From: Ailanthus altissimus
Lineage: Eukaryota > Streptophyta > Magnoliopsida > Sapindales > Simaroubaceae
Reading direction: 5' to 3'
DNA: 64,000 nt
Assembly (NCBI GenBank): GCA_946807835.1
Contig: OX327683.1
Coordinates: 5,089,001 to 5,153,000, forward strand
Position 1 is the first letter of the stretch; each line of letters begins with the position of its first letter. The notes under the pieces are model-generated. The model did no database searches. It was not told the origin of the DNA and saw only the letters and a program-made list of their open reading frames with translations. This document shows positions 12,795 through 23,806 of this stretch, in pieces. Both the position numbers and the translations under genes were made by a program.

Positions 12795-14090
12795 GGAGAA
12801 AAGTGGGAGAGTTCTAATGATGAAAAAGAAAGTTACGTTGATTATAGTAACTTTGGCATTTCAATTCCAAAAAGATATTAAATTTAAAGATCTTTTGAAT
12901 AATGTATGTTATGCCATTAGAGTTAACAATGTGAAGTATAGGTGACTTTAAAAATTAAAATTGATGCAATGAGGTATAAGTTAAAATTTATTGAGATTAG
13001 AATGATAGAGATGTCTAATTCTTTTTATAAGCCAATAAAGGATTATATTGTCCTCTTTATGTAATAGTTGATCATAGAGCTCTTATTTATAAAAAGGATG
13101 CACCGCTTTCAGACAAAACCCATCACATATTCATACTCATAACTAAGTTAGCCAACGGTAGCAACTCAAAAATATCAACAATGGTTCCCTCGACACACAA
13201 CGGATGATTATCATTTTTTCCCCTATAACATTCAATGATGACATAACTTATACACACTACGATAGTGATGATGTTAGAAATATTGGTAGTGTGGAAAGGG
13301 ACTGTGATGGTGTTGAAAAAGTTAATAGTATGGAAGGAGATCGTGATGGTGTTGGAAACGCTAGTGATGTAGAAATGAATTGTCATGTGAAAGAATGTGT
13401 CGATTTGGATAATTTATTAGAAAGCGAACATTGTTATATTTTAACGAGCTTCCTAAATGTTGAAGATAGAAGAAGAAGTTATTGTGAAGCTGAAAACTTC
13501 TTTACGTTTAGACCTCCAATACCACTATCAAACTTAGGCATATTCAATAAGGTGTCATGTAGTGGGATTAGGGATGTGTTTGTAAAAAAACTATTTAATA
13601 GTAAAGAGGAACTTCACCAGGCTATTAGTGTGCTAGAACTTAAAAGTAGTTACAACTTCACAATCTCAAGGTCAATAAATGATTGTTTTGAGGAAAAATG
13701 TGATGATGATAGATATTAATGGCAATTACGTGTGGTGTTGACAAATGTAAGAAAATATTTAATTATCTGTAAAATTGATGCAAAACACATATGGCAATAA
13801 CATCGATTGTACAATGGTCATTGACAAGTAAAGTCTTAGATTATTGAAAAATTCATTAAAAAAATAAGTTTGCATATATGAGTAAACTTTATATATCAAA
13901 ATAAATCCAATCAGATATACATGAAGAGTTTGGTGTAGAGATAACTTATCCCACTGCTTGATAAGCTAAGGAGCATGTATTGAGGGTATTATATGAAACT
14001 GTAGAGGCTTCATATAATTTACTTCTTGTATACTACTATGTGTTATATACCGAAAATCTGATAGTATACAAGAATGGCTTCATAAATCCA
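12795..14090 (+). pseudogene. MULE (MuDR-like) transposase N-terminal remnant
   Basis: Translation across frames gives the N-terminal plant MULE layout. First comes a PB1-like region (YVDYSNFGISIP, then KDIKFKDLLNNVCYAI; later IEIRNDRDV and GLYCPLYVIVD). Then come an acidic linker (EGDRDGVGNASDVEM) and the MuDR domain (VKKLFNSKEELHQAI, FTISRS, KC, WQLRVV at about 13585-13740), followed by fragments like the conserved IIEKFIKK stretch. The longest open piece is 13204-13719 (171 codons). MULE transposases cut and paste DNA with a DDE core; the core is absent here, so this is a fragment. Assignment is from motif order, without a profile search. Confidence 0.65.
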
Positions 14091-14159
14091 TACCTAAAAT
14101 AATTTCAAGAAATAAGTTTACTATAAATAAAAATAAATAAATAAATAAGATTAAAATGT

Positions 14160-14900
14160 TGAATATAAGAAACTTATTACATACCAGAAATGTGCGGTAA
14201 ATCCATACATGTTATAACTCCCAACCTCGCTTTTCACAAATTTGGATTTTCTTATTATCTCCAGCTTCTGAAATAAGGCCTCATTGAGTGAGCTATGAAG
14301 TACGCTCTATGCAATGTTACCCTATAAATAATTATTAAACTTATTAAGGTCGTCTACTAAACATAGCACAAAATTTTGAATCCCAAAACATTTGTCGCGT
14401 AGGATCAAAACATGATTAATAAAATAGAATAACTTAACTTGATTGCATATTGATCGTTCATTTGTGATACATTCAAACGTCTATACTAATCATAAAACAA
14501 TGTGTATGTTAACCTTTTTTGGTTATAAAAGTACTTTTTTCATAACTGATTCCTCAATTTTCTCTTCAGCTGCTGGGCGGGAGAGTAATCTCGCATATCT
14601 AGCCTGGTAATTAATACAAACTCTTTCCAACTGAATTATATACGCTTCTTACTAATGTAAAATAATATCTCCTCATATAAATTAGAGATATACATCTCAC
14701 ACAATTATAACTCATGCTCTAAAATACCAAAGAACAACATATCTGACATATTTAAAAAATGCCCAATAGGTCCAGCTAAATGATTTATTCTAATTATTCG
14801 TCAATTTTGACCTTATACAATTGAGACCCTATATCTTCAAATAAATAATCATTGATGCACAAAAAATCTACTCTCCAAAAGTCTATATTCTTTAGATACG
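14160..14900. other. Unassigned sequence inside the MULE region
   Basis: The minus strand has short open pieces, for example around 14160-14330 reading LNEALFQKLEIIRKSKF and YGFTAHFW, which could be exon scraps of a second MULE-carried ORF. I do not recognise the family. No intact frame exists. Confidence 0.25.
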
Positions 14901-14919
14901 TTATTTTTTTTGTAAAAAA

Positions 14920-15245
14920 AAATAAAAAAATAAAATTATTATTTTTAATAAATAACAAACATATATATTATATTAAATTAACTAGCTAACATATAATATT
15001 AATTAACTTGTTAATTAATCAAATTAAAATTATTTAATATAATTAATTAATTTACCATTTAAATAAATAAATCTAATGAAAAATAAAATTATTATTACTA
15101 AATAACAAATATACATATTATATTAAATTAATTAACCAACAATGTTCTTTCAAAATAAAACTAGCATAAAATATTAATCAATTTATTAATTAATCAATTC
15201 AATTAAAATTAATTAATCAAATTCAAATGAATTAATTTATTTACT
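14920..15245. repeat. AT-rich tandem duplication, about 150-bp unit
   Basis: Two adjacent copies begin AAAATAAAATTATTATT at about 14927 and 15077 and run through AATAACAAAYATA, TTATATTAAATTAA and a TTAATTAATC stretch. The second copy carries a roughly 25-bp insertion near 15142-15166. It lies inside the degraded MULE region. Confidence 0.6.
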
Positions 15246-15544
15246 TTAAAAAAATCTAACATCATCTTCAAATTAATAAATTTTTATTTTTATTTCAAAA
15301 ATCACTATTTATGCCACATGGCACCCTAGAGAGGTGCCATGTGGTGAAAACAGTACAAGATCATGGACCTTGGGTTTGCTACGCTAAAACAAGATGCCTT
15401 CAAGGGCGCATCTTGGTTGCCATCTTGGGACCTAGATGTGTCCTAAGATAGCCATTCGAGAAATATATCTTGGGTGGCTATCTCGACGAGCATCTCAGCA
15501 ATACACTGAACGCAGATAATGGCTGGCTGCCACTCCAATTACCA

Positions 15545-17650
15545 TTTGGGTTTGGTAAATTACCATAAATAAGCTATTTTTAGTCAAATTTAAATTTTTT
15601 TAAATTATTCTACTCATTTTTCACGTTTAATTCATCTATTTCACCTATTTTTAACTTCAAATGCAATTTCTAACTCATTTTTAATAAATATAAAAAAAAT
15701 TCAAAATTTTTATAAAGCTTACCGAGAATCAGCTATTTTTGTAAGTTAAAGTAGTAAATATGTTGTGTAAGACTTGATCTGTACAATGGCAACTTTCAAA
15801 TCTTTAATCTAACTAAATGTTTCCTAAGATAATTTTAAGTTGAGTTCGGATAGAGAGTATTTTTTTAAGGGTATTAAAGTCTGAATTTTATATGTTTGGC
15901 TATTAAAGAATATCAACTTAAAATGTGGTTAAAAAAATATATTTATAAAATATGAAGACAATTTGTGCAAATTTTCCAAGAGTTTTTATATGCAAACTAT
16001 TCAAGAAAATCATTTCCCTTCTATATGGGATTTGTGTATAATACCTATTTCTAACATGATCTAGGAGATAAATTGTTTCAATATTTGGCACACAAAAGAG
16101 ACTAGTAGAATGACTCTCATAATAACTAGTAAGCCCCGTATGAGTATGAGCGTGAGTCTAAGTTTTTTTGTAATAGAAAAAACAAAAACAAAAGATCTCC
16201 TTTAGTGATGGCGTAAAAAGAAATGATACAATCTTGTTACTCAGTTTATATACCGAAGTAGGTGGAGACAACTTAAGTGTATCAACACAATTGATATGGG
16301 TGTTATTTTATCATATTTCATCGCTGGTATAAAAAATTTATTATAATAGATTTCTTTCTCATTTGTGGACATAGCTTAATTTAAATCACGTTAAATTATT
16401 GTTTCTTTATGTGTGGTGTATGATTTAGTTTACATATTATTATTATTATTATTATTAGTATCTCGATGATGTGAAAAATTGCTAAGTGGTATTGGTAACA
16501 AGTTTGAGATTTAAAATTTTGATTGAGTGAGTATTTGTAATTTTGAATAAGTTTATAAATATTAGAAAATTTAAAATAAATCTGGGTAGATCGAAAATTT
16601 CAAATACGTCCGGGGTAGATTCTACAGTTTTAATAAATATAGGACATATTTATAATTTTAAATGAGTTTAGGGTAAATCTAAAATTTTAAATAAATTAAG
16701 GGAGCTCTTATATTCTGTCATCTCTAATTCTTGGGCCAATTTTCACTGTTCTTTTCATTTCTCTGTATTGTATTGCTAAATACTTTTTTCATTATGTTTT
16801 TAACTTCAAATTTAATAATCCAGTTCGAGTTCTTCATGCCCCAATTTTATTTTCTTAAAAAATTTTGAAATGATAAATTTATTATTTAACTCAAGAGAAA
16901 TTTTGTTATTTTCATGGATAAATTTAGGGATGAGTGAACTAGGCTATAGTGCAGCCAACCAGCCGGCTCTTTAAAGTTTAAAGAAAATGTTATTTACTTG
17001 AATTTCAAGAAAAATAATACTATGTTAATATTTGTCATCCATTTAAATGAAAAAAAAATACACTTTAAAAGTTATAAATTTATTTATATTTATTTTTCTT
17101 TATATTTTATAACTAAATACTATAAATAATAAGTTCTCAAATTTTGAAATACACTTTCCATTAATTATTTTTTTAATAATTTTTTTTGGGCAGTGACAAG
17201 GAAATCAAGTTTTTTTATTTCACGTAACTAATTATTCTATTTTACAATGTAAGTTTATTAGAATATCATAGTATCATTAAAGTTTATAAAACATCATTCG
17301 AAAAACATTTTTAGCCCTGTCGAAAAAAAAATTTAATTACGTTTTTGTGTTTTGTTTAAAAAATTATTGGATAAATCCACTGCTGAAATTTTGAATTTTA
17401 TCTTTTTATTTTCTTTAACAAAAATTCGCTAATGATTTTGTCATACTAAGCCCATCTCATGAAAATTGGAAAAAAAAAAAATTTAAAAAGGAAAAACTTA
17501 GATCAAAATTTCAAGCCAATATGAGAAATGAAGTTATTCAATAGAATGCTAAATAAATCATAGCTGATAGTTAGGTATTAATTAAAAGTGAATGTCATTT
17601 GAAAGCCGTTTACCTACTCTAAATTAGTCTTGTGCTGACTGGCTAGCGTA
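15545..17650. other. AT-rich intergenic stretch
   Basis: No gene, RNA gene or paired repeat is recognised. A (TTA)n microsatellite lies at 16436-16456. The rest is A+T-rich with homopolymer tracts. The right edge is the 5' truncation point of the LINE. Confidence 0.5.
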
Positions 17651-17654
17651 GGGT

Positions 17655-18416
17655 AATCAAAATTTTAAATTCTTTGGTTCCAAAGCCAACAACAGACGTA
17701 TGTCAAGAGTGAAATTTCATGGTCTGTTTTCCTCTTTTGGGGACTATTGCGATACGCCTACTGGGATTACGCAAATAGTTACAGATCATTTTGCCGATTT
17801 ATTTCAGTCAGCCCATCCATCCACGGTGGCCTTTGATGGTTATTTTCCTAACCTCAACCCATACCTATCTACTTCTTCACTTTCGCCTCTGGAGGCTACA
17901 TTTACCCTAGATGAAGTGCATGATGCTCTCTTTAGCGTAGGTCCTTTAAGGACCTTGGACCGGATGATTTTCATGTTATAATTTTTTAGCAGTGTTGGGA
18001 AACAGTAGGAGCAGATGTGATGGATTTTTGCCTCGGTGTGTTGAATGATGGAAACTTTCTTGTTTCTGTCAATTCTACTAATATTGTATTTATACCTGAA
18101 CTGTATCAGTTTGTGCATTGTTATCTACAAAATGGTGGCTAAGGTTTTAACAACAGAATGAAGTTCGTCTTACATGAGGTTATTTCTTCTTTCCAGAGTG
18201 TTTTTGTCCCTGGTCAATAAATTACAGACAATTTCATTACTACTTTTGAATTAATGCATCCGCGTAAACTCCGCACTTCAAGACTGGGTATATATCTTTG
18301 AAGTTTGATATAAACAAGGTTTATGATAGAGTGGAATGAGATGAATTATGTTTACGTTTAGAAGTTGAGATTTCTCGACCAATAGCAGCGATTGATTTTC
18401 AATTAGTTATCCACCA
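17655..18416 (+). pseudogene. LINE reverse transcriptase, N-terminal part
   Basis: The open piece 17700-17981 contains KANNRRMSRVKFHGL (partly upstream of its ATG), then ITQIVTDHFADLFQSAHPS and FTLDEVHDALFSVGPL, the standard lead-in to plant LINE RT. Past a frameshift, NSTNIVFIPE, a weak QSVFVPG-type motif and the block SLKFDINKVYDRVEWDEL (about 18297-18350; catalytic block A with Asp) can be read. The RT would reverse-transcribe LINE RNA at a nicked target. Frameshifts and stops make it inactive. Confidence 0.82.
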
Positions 18417-19170
18417 TTAAATTTAGAGATATTATTAAGAATACTTATGAAGTAAGGTTTAATTACAAAAAAATCTACGTGTTTAAGATAGTAGTACTAA
18501 TACCTAAATATTTGACAAAATATGCACAAATGTCCTGTCGTTAGAAATATTTTATTAAAGTTAATAAATTTTCAGTCAATATGCATAAATTGAGTAAACT
18601 ATCCTTCTCAATGCTTATTTTAAATTTTTTACTTAAAAACTTTAAAATAAATAAAAAATAATAATAATAATAAAAAAAAGTTCAAATAAAATTAAAAACT
18701 TTTAAAAAAATTATGGCCAGCCAAGTCATGTGGCTGGCCACTGCAGCAGCGGCTAGCTACGACCAACCACGATAATTTTTTGGTCGGCCTGGTCGTTGGC
18801 TAGATTGGCTAGCCACTGTAGTAGCGTCCATTATAGCTGGACTGATGTTGCTGGCTAGCAGTTGCAAGAGTGACTAGCCACAGACATTATGGCCGGCCAA
18901 ATCAGGCTGGCCAAGGCTACATTAGGCCGGCCACTAATTTTTTTATTTTATTAGTTTTCAAAAGTATTTAAATAGGTTTTGGAGGGTGAAATAACTTTGT
19001 TACCCTCAAATCTATTACTTTTAATAAAAGATTCCTAATGGTAAGGCATTCGTGAATATTTTTTTAAACATTTGAGTATTAGTGTCACTTTCTCAAACAT
19101 GTAGATTTTTTTATATTTAGGCCTTACCTCAAGGGTATTCTTAATATTACCCTTGAATTTATGTTCTTGG
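18417..19170. mobile_element. Foldback MITE-like DNA transposon inside the LINE
   Basis: The ends are inverted repeats of about 125-150 bp. The left arm (18417-18560) has TATTAAGAATAC, GTAAGG and AAAAAAATCTAC. The right arm (19020-19170) holds the same words as reverse complement. The core at 18715-18935 is unusually GC-rich and packed with GGCTGGCCA / CTAGCCA-type words. There is no coding sequence. Exact ends and target duplication are uncertain; AATTTA occurs at both edges. The class (Mutator-like or other) cannot be set from sequence alone. Confidence 0.75.
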
Positions 19171-19184
19171 TTAACGAAAGACTT

Positions 19185-20051
19185 CCGGAATCAAAGGCTT
19201 ATGATAAAGTGGAATGAAATTTTATTATGTTTATGCTTTGGAAGTTGAGATTTCTTGAACAATGGCAGCGACTAATTTATAATTGTTTATCTACTATTAA
19301 TTTATACTTTTGGTTCACGAGGTTTGCAATAGGGCTGTTGTTATTGCCATTCTTAGTCCTTTTGTATGTCAAAGGACTTTTTTCATTATTATATTGTAAT
19401 AATCTACATGATAATATCCTCTTTAAGTCTTAATTTGTGCGATTTTATTTTTGAGTCTCTTAAAAAGTTTCATATTATTAGAGAAATAACTCTATATATA
19501 TAGTTTAAAAATTTTATCTAACCATGCAGTGTAGGATTCTATCATTTGACTTTCATTTTATTCATCTTAATTTTATTATATGTCTCAAAAATCTTAAATT
19601 TCAAGTGTTATATATAACATGTGGAATTGTCTAGAAATTTCTGTAAATTTTTATGTTCACGTAATGGTCCAATGGAGGTTTTTTATTTCACTGATGAAAG
19701 CTTGGTTTTTATAAGTCCACTTTACATAATTGTTTAAATATTAAGAGGATTATTTCAAATTATAAAATTGTTTCGGGATAAATTTTTTTCAGAAATTTAC
19801 CATTACGTTTAGTCCATATATAACTTCTGAGTTGCAATACTCTATTTTGGACTTATTTGGTTTAACTCATGGTGAACCGCACTACCACTATCTTGGTTTG
19901 CCCACCGTCATTGGCCTTAAAAAGCATATGGTGTTTCAATATACAGTGGATAGAGTTCAATGTAGGATGTAATTTATAGAAGCGGAGGCATTTTTCTGCG
20001 GGTGGCAAAACAGTGTTGGTACAAGTTATAGCACAGGTTATTCTTACCTAT
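19185..20051 (+). pseudogene. LINE RT core, second segment
   Basis: It resumes with AYDKVEWNE (about 19198), repeating about 105 bp already present before the MITE (18308-18416). It continues through a degraded FGSRGLRQGD-type block near 19310 and EPHYHYLGLPTVIGLKKHM (about 19872-19935), a conserved LINE motif. It then reads the AGGKTVLVQVIAQVILTYAM-like block, which the TRIM interrupts. The catalytic DD motif is not readable in this decayed stretch. Confidence 0.75.
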
Positions 20052-20559
20052 TGTCACGGGCCGGGCGCTTGCCATTGACCCAAAAGACTAGCCTGTTAGG
20101 TAATGCTGCATACCCACCCATATATACCCAAGATTCACCCAATTTTTATTCGATGTGGGACGTGACATTCTCACCCACCCAATCACGTGACGCCCTCGTC
20201 ACGGTACGGCCCAAACTCAAGGACCATCCTGGCCCGTATTGCCCATCCCCCCGGGACTAGGGGACTCACTACCCACGTGACAATCTCCATTGGGGCTCAA
20301 GACACAGGATTTTTAGGGCCCATTTGGCCCGTATTGCCCATCCCCTGGAGGATAGGGGACCCACATCCTATGTGGCAATCTTCATTGGGGTAATTTTTGG
20401 GGCCCACATACGAATGAGAATTTGGGTCTGCTCTGATACCACTTGTCACGGGCCGGGCGCTTGCCATTGACCCAAAAGACTAGCCTGTTAGGTAATGCTG
20501 CATACCCACCCATATATACCCAAGATTCACCCAATTTCTATTCGATGTGGGACGTGACA
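20052..20559 (-). mobile_element. TRIM (miniature LTR retrotransposon), 508 bp
   Basis: Two 116-bp direct LTRs (20052-20167 and 20444-20559) differ at about one base and run TGTCACGGG to CGTGACA. Next to the right LTR, 2 bp away, GCTCTGATACCA (20430-20441) is the perfect complement of a Met-tRNA PBS, so the element lies in minus orientation. A purine-rich tract borders the left LTR on the minus strand. CTAT flanks both ends (20048-20051, 20560-20563). The 276-bp interior is non-coding and has two related copies of a CCCGTATTGCCCATCCC block. Such elements depend on proteins from other retrotransposons. It is not Cassandra-like as far as I can see; no 5S motif is recognised. Confidence 0.92.
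20430..20441 (-). other. Primer-binding site of the TRIM
   Basis: The minus strand reads TGGTATCAGAGC, a 12 of 12 match to the initiator Met-tRNA type PBS, 2 bp from the 5' LTR. Confidence 0.9.
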
Positions 20560-20704
20560 CTATGCAACGTCTATTTCTTTAAGGGCAAAGCGGAGGCATT
20601 TTTCTGCGGGTGGCAAAACAGTGTTGGTACAAGTTATAGCACAGGTTATTCTTACCTATGCAATGTCTATTTTTTTAAGGGCAAAGGACATTTACATTTT
20701 AAAG

Positions 20705-21521
20705 ATATAATTTAATATTAAATTACACTCATAATTTTAATAATATTCATTTATATTTTTAATACAAAAATATTATAGTAAATTAATATAGTATTTATCA
20801 TAAATTGTATTCTCATCGCTTGTTAATCGGAATCAATCACCTATAAATACTATTTATTGTGGATAGTCAATCTTTTATATAAACAGTACTACACATAAAC
20901 TGTTTACCAAAACAGTATCTACCATAGTAAATACTGTTTATGTAAACAGTGTATACGTACTATTTAGTGAAATTACTGATTTGGACATTAAATTTTTGAT
21001 CAAATTTCACCGTTTCGATGCTTGAATTTGCAATTTTCATAACTCGGAGCACACAGTCGATCCACAATAGGCGTAGAGAATACAATGCGTAGGGGCAAAA
21101 ATAAGATCCGGATGACCTTTGCGAGCTACATTTACGTAAACTTTCTGTCACAATGCAATCATGGCCCGTTGCAAAAAAGGCTTTACGGCGAAACTCATTG
21201 CTGCAAGAAAAGTGGCAATGATTTCTTACAAAATTTTATTGAATAATGCGTGCATAGCATTGTTTATATGAACAATACCACACATAAACAGTATTCCTTG
21301 GGAAGATACTATTTAAAGTGAAAAGTTGTTACAAACAATGCTTGTATTATTCATGTGTGATACTGTTTATATAAATAGTGACTATCTGCCTGTAGAACAG
21401 TATTTATTAATGATTGGTTCTGATTGACTAACGATTGTAGAATACTATTTATATGGGTACTATATAAATTTATTATAATACCCTTATGTTTAAGGTATAG
21501 ATGGGTATTATTAAACAATAT
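20705..21521. mobile_element. Second foldback MITE-like element in the LINE, 817 bp
   Basis: Long inverted ends of about 190 bp: the left arm starts ATATAATTTAATA, and the right arm as reverse complement starts ATATTGTTTAATA. Both continue through TAAATTWATATAGTA, a CGNTTGTTAATCGGAATCAATCA-like stretch and TATATAAACAGTA. Flanks TTTTAAAG (20697-20704) and CTTTAAAG (21522-21529) are a likely 8-bp target duplication with one change. The interior repeats ACTGTTTAT / ATAAACAGT words. No coding sequence. An 8-bp duplication fits hAT, while the long TIRs are more usual for Mutator-like MITEs. Confidence 0.8.
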
Positions 21522-21529
21522 CTTTAAAG

Positions 21530-22776
21530 GTGTGGATATCCTTTGTAATTCTTAGGTTTTTTTTAATTATGTGATTCTTAGAGTGTCTCGGTTCATACGT
21601 TCCTTTTAGTGGGAAAGCACGGTGAGACAGAAAGATTCCATTGGCTTCGGTGAGACCAGATTTGTCTACCGAAGGAAGATGGTGTTTGGGGTTCAAAAAG
21701 CTGTCTGCATTTAATAAAGCATTGGTTGCTAAGCAATATTGGCGTGTCATTACTAATCCTCAAGCCTTGGCCAGCCATGTATTATAATGTAAGTACTTCC
21801 TTTCTCAGAAATTTTTAAGGCTTCACTGACTCCTGGATGGTCTTTTTTTTTTTGGCGAAGTTTGCTTTAGGCTAGGAACTACTGAAATTGGGAGTTCGTT
21901 GGAGAGTGGGAATGGTGCTTCAATGTCTCTCTAGTATGATCCTTGGATTCCGCAACCTTATTCATTTAAACCAATTACTCCTAGTTTTGGTAGGGACATA
22001 TGTCGGGAGGTTAAATTTTGAGCTGTTGCAATCACTGTTTTGGATGGTGGATGTCCATTTAATTGCGACTATTCTACTGGCGAAGTTTGGGGATGCGATG
22101 CCTTGATGTGGCATTTCTTAAATTTTCGGGTCTATTCAGTTCAATCTGGTTACAACCTGACTATCTAGGGCTGAATCTCTAAGCTCCTGGGCACATACAT
22201 CCCTTTTGAGGCAATGGTGAAAACGTTACTAGAAGTTAAACATCCCTCCGAAAGTTACATATTTTTTGTGGCGAGCTTTTCAGGATTTCATTCCCACCTG
22301 TGGGAATTTATCGCGCCGGCATATTGATGTTTCCCATATGTGTATTCGGTGCGGGGAAGGCACATAAACCACCTTTCAGTCCCTTATCAGTTATTCATCT
22401 ATTGCTTCAGTTTGGGAAAATACTAGTTTCAGTTTATTTACATAAGAATTTTCTGGTTATGATTTTGGTTGTTTTATCTTGGTAATTTCCGCAACGTTTC
22501 AGGATTGTGATTTGAAGTTTCTTTATGTACTGCTGTGGAGTGTTTGGAATGCCCAAAATAAAGTTACGTTTAAGAGTGTTTCTGTGGAGTTTAATCAGCC
22601 GGATGAAGTTGCAGGATGTTTTTTTGTCTGAATTTCAGGATATTCAAGAAACGGTTGCATATTAGGTTGTTGTCGTCTGCTTCGGGGCCTTTGGCTGCTT
22701 CTGAATCCTAAATTGCTTCCCTGTTGGCTGCTGCAGATGCGGCAACGGATCAGGTATGCTGTTGTATTGGGCTGGG
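21530..22776 (+). pseudogene. LINE post-RT region, zf-RVT domain and RNase H start
   Basis: Across frames: DQICLPKEDGVWG (family WEDLCLPKEDGGLG) near 21655, the SFFFWRSLL segment near 21840, and the zf-RVT block LNIPPKVTYFLWRAFQDFIPT with CGNLSRRHI and MCIRCGEG at 22235-22370. LLWSVWNAQNKVTFKS at 22530-22580 leads into RNase H. The sequence stops at GATGG (22777-22781), the target site of element 2, and the RNase H continues at 34282. Several frameshifts and stops. Confidence 0.82.
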
Positions 22777-22781
22777 GATGG

Positions 22782-23202
22782 AATTAGAGAATGAGCATTG
22801 ATGCTGCTGTAGTGGTAACAATGCTAAAATGAAAAGAGCAATTATAAGTGAAGGCTGCTGAGATTGTGAAGACTGAAGGAGCAGAGGCTAAAAAACTGGA
22901 GTTTGTTAAATTTTAGCTGCAATAATTTTACTCTCGATTAGTAAACTGCGCTGGCAAGTTGGTTATGTGAGCTGGCTAGTTTGATATACAAGTGGATGAG
23001 TTAGACAATTCCCGCCAATTTGTAAATTCTCTTTTATTCATTTCATTGTATTCTCAGTTTGTATATAATAGGAATTAAGTGATTATAAATATATGTTCAG
23101 TTTACAAGTAACAAAGATTTATTCAATTCTCTTTCTCTCAATTTTCTTTTAATTTTTCCTGCACTTTCTTTGCTCCTAAATAGAAACATTTGATCTTTTA
23201 TT
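22782..23202 (+). repeat. 5' LTR of element 2
   Basis: 421 bp, aligned with 33873-34276 through TTAGAGAATGARCATTG, GCAATTATAAGTGAAGGCTGC, AACAATTCCCGCC-like text and AYTTGATCTTWTA at the end. The start is set by the GATGG duplication and the end by the adjacent PBS. Confidence 0.88.
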
Positions 23203-23219
23203 TGGTATCAGTGTTGACT

Positions 23220-23801
23220 ATGGCAAACGCCAATAGCTCAAATCCTAGATCTGAGTGCAGTATAAAATTTTCTTATTCTTTTCCCTCTACTGTAAAATTT
23301 GATAGATTCAATTATGTTGTTTGGAAATCATAAGTTACTACTGCCATAAGAGCAAATAGGCTTGAGAACTTGATCAATTGAGTATCGAAATGTCCAGAAA
23401 AAACTTTTGAATGCTGATATAGCATATCAGAGTATAGGAAGTGAAGTTTTGATATCAAATAAAGTTGAAAATCCAGAATTCGCGACCTGGATTAGGCAAG
23501 ATCAGTTTTTGTTAAGCTGCCTTTTTTTTAAAATTCAAGACAGAATTTTAAGTATTGTTATGGATAGTATCTTCATTTGAACTATGGAAGGCTATTGAGA
23601 GGCAGTTTGGTTCACAATCTAAAGCTAAAACTGTGCATTTAAATTCAAGCTATTAATGTTTAAGAAAAATCAGCTTTTTATGTCTAGTATTTCTTGAAAC
23701 TAAAAGAAATTGTGGATGAATTAGCAACTGCTAGATATGTTCTTAATGAAGAAGGTTTTGTCATGTATTTAGTGTCTAAAATTGAAGTTGGATCATATTT
23801 T
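23220..23801 (+). pseudogene. Element 2 gag, N-terminal part
   Basis: The copia gag starts at ATG 23220 (MANANSSNP) after the PBS. Readable family pieces are FDRFNYVVWKS, AIRANRLENLI and, near the break, LKLKEIVDELATARYVLNEEGFVMYLVSKIEVGSYFD. Many stops and frameshifts. It is cut by element 3 at 23802-23806, and the frame resumes at 29720 after it. Confidence 0.75.
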
Positions 23802-23806
23802 GACTT

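Larger units (their letters stand above)
12400..15540 (+). mobile_element. Decayed Mutator-like (MULE) element, approximate limits
   Basis: A MuDR-type transposase N-terminus (12795-14090) is flanked by two GC-richer blocks built from GAGATGC / GCATCTC-like words, at 12420-12680 and 15300-15520. Such clusters resemble subterminal repeats of plant DNA transposons. The catalytic MULE core and a convincing terminal inverted repeat are not found, and much of 14.1-15.3 kb is AT-rich, so the limits are approximate. Confidence 0.45.
19982..20684 (+). repeat. Tandem duplication in the LINE, about 95-bp unit, first copy split by the TRIM
   Basis: The unit beginning GCGGAGGCATTTTTCTGCGG occurs at 19982 and again at 20590. 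Copy 1 breaks at 20051 and resumes at 20560 with CTATGCAACGTC after the TRIM; copy 2 runs uninterrupted through CTATGCAATGTC. The copies are almost identical, so the duplication is relatively recent. Because only one copy holds the TRIM, the TRIM most likely inserted after duplication. Confidence 0.85.

Noticed and set aside
13123..13386. Minus-strand frame opposite the MULE fragment
   Set aside because: It is antisense to the better supported MuDR N-terminal sequence and is low-complexity (Ile/Thr/Phe).
20052..20559. Cassandra-type TRIM with 5S sequence
   Set aside because: The 116-bp LTR shows no 5S internal promoter motif I recognise.
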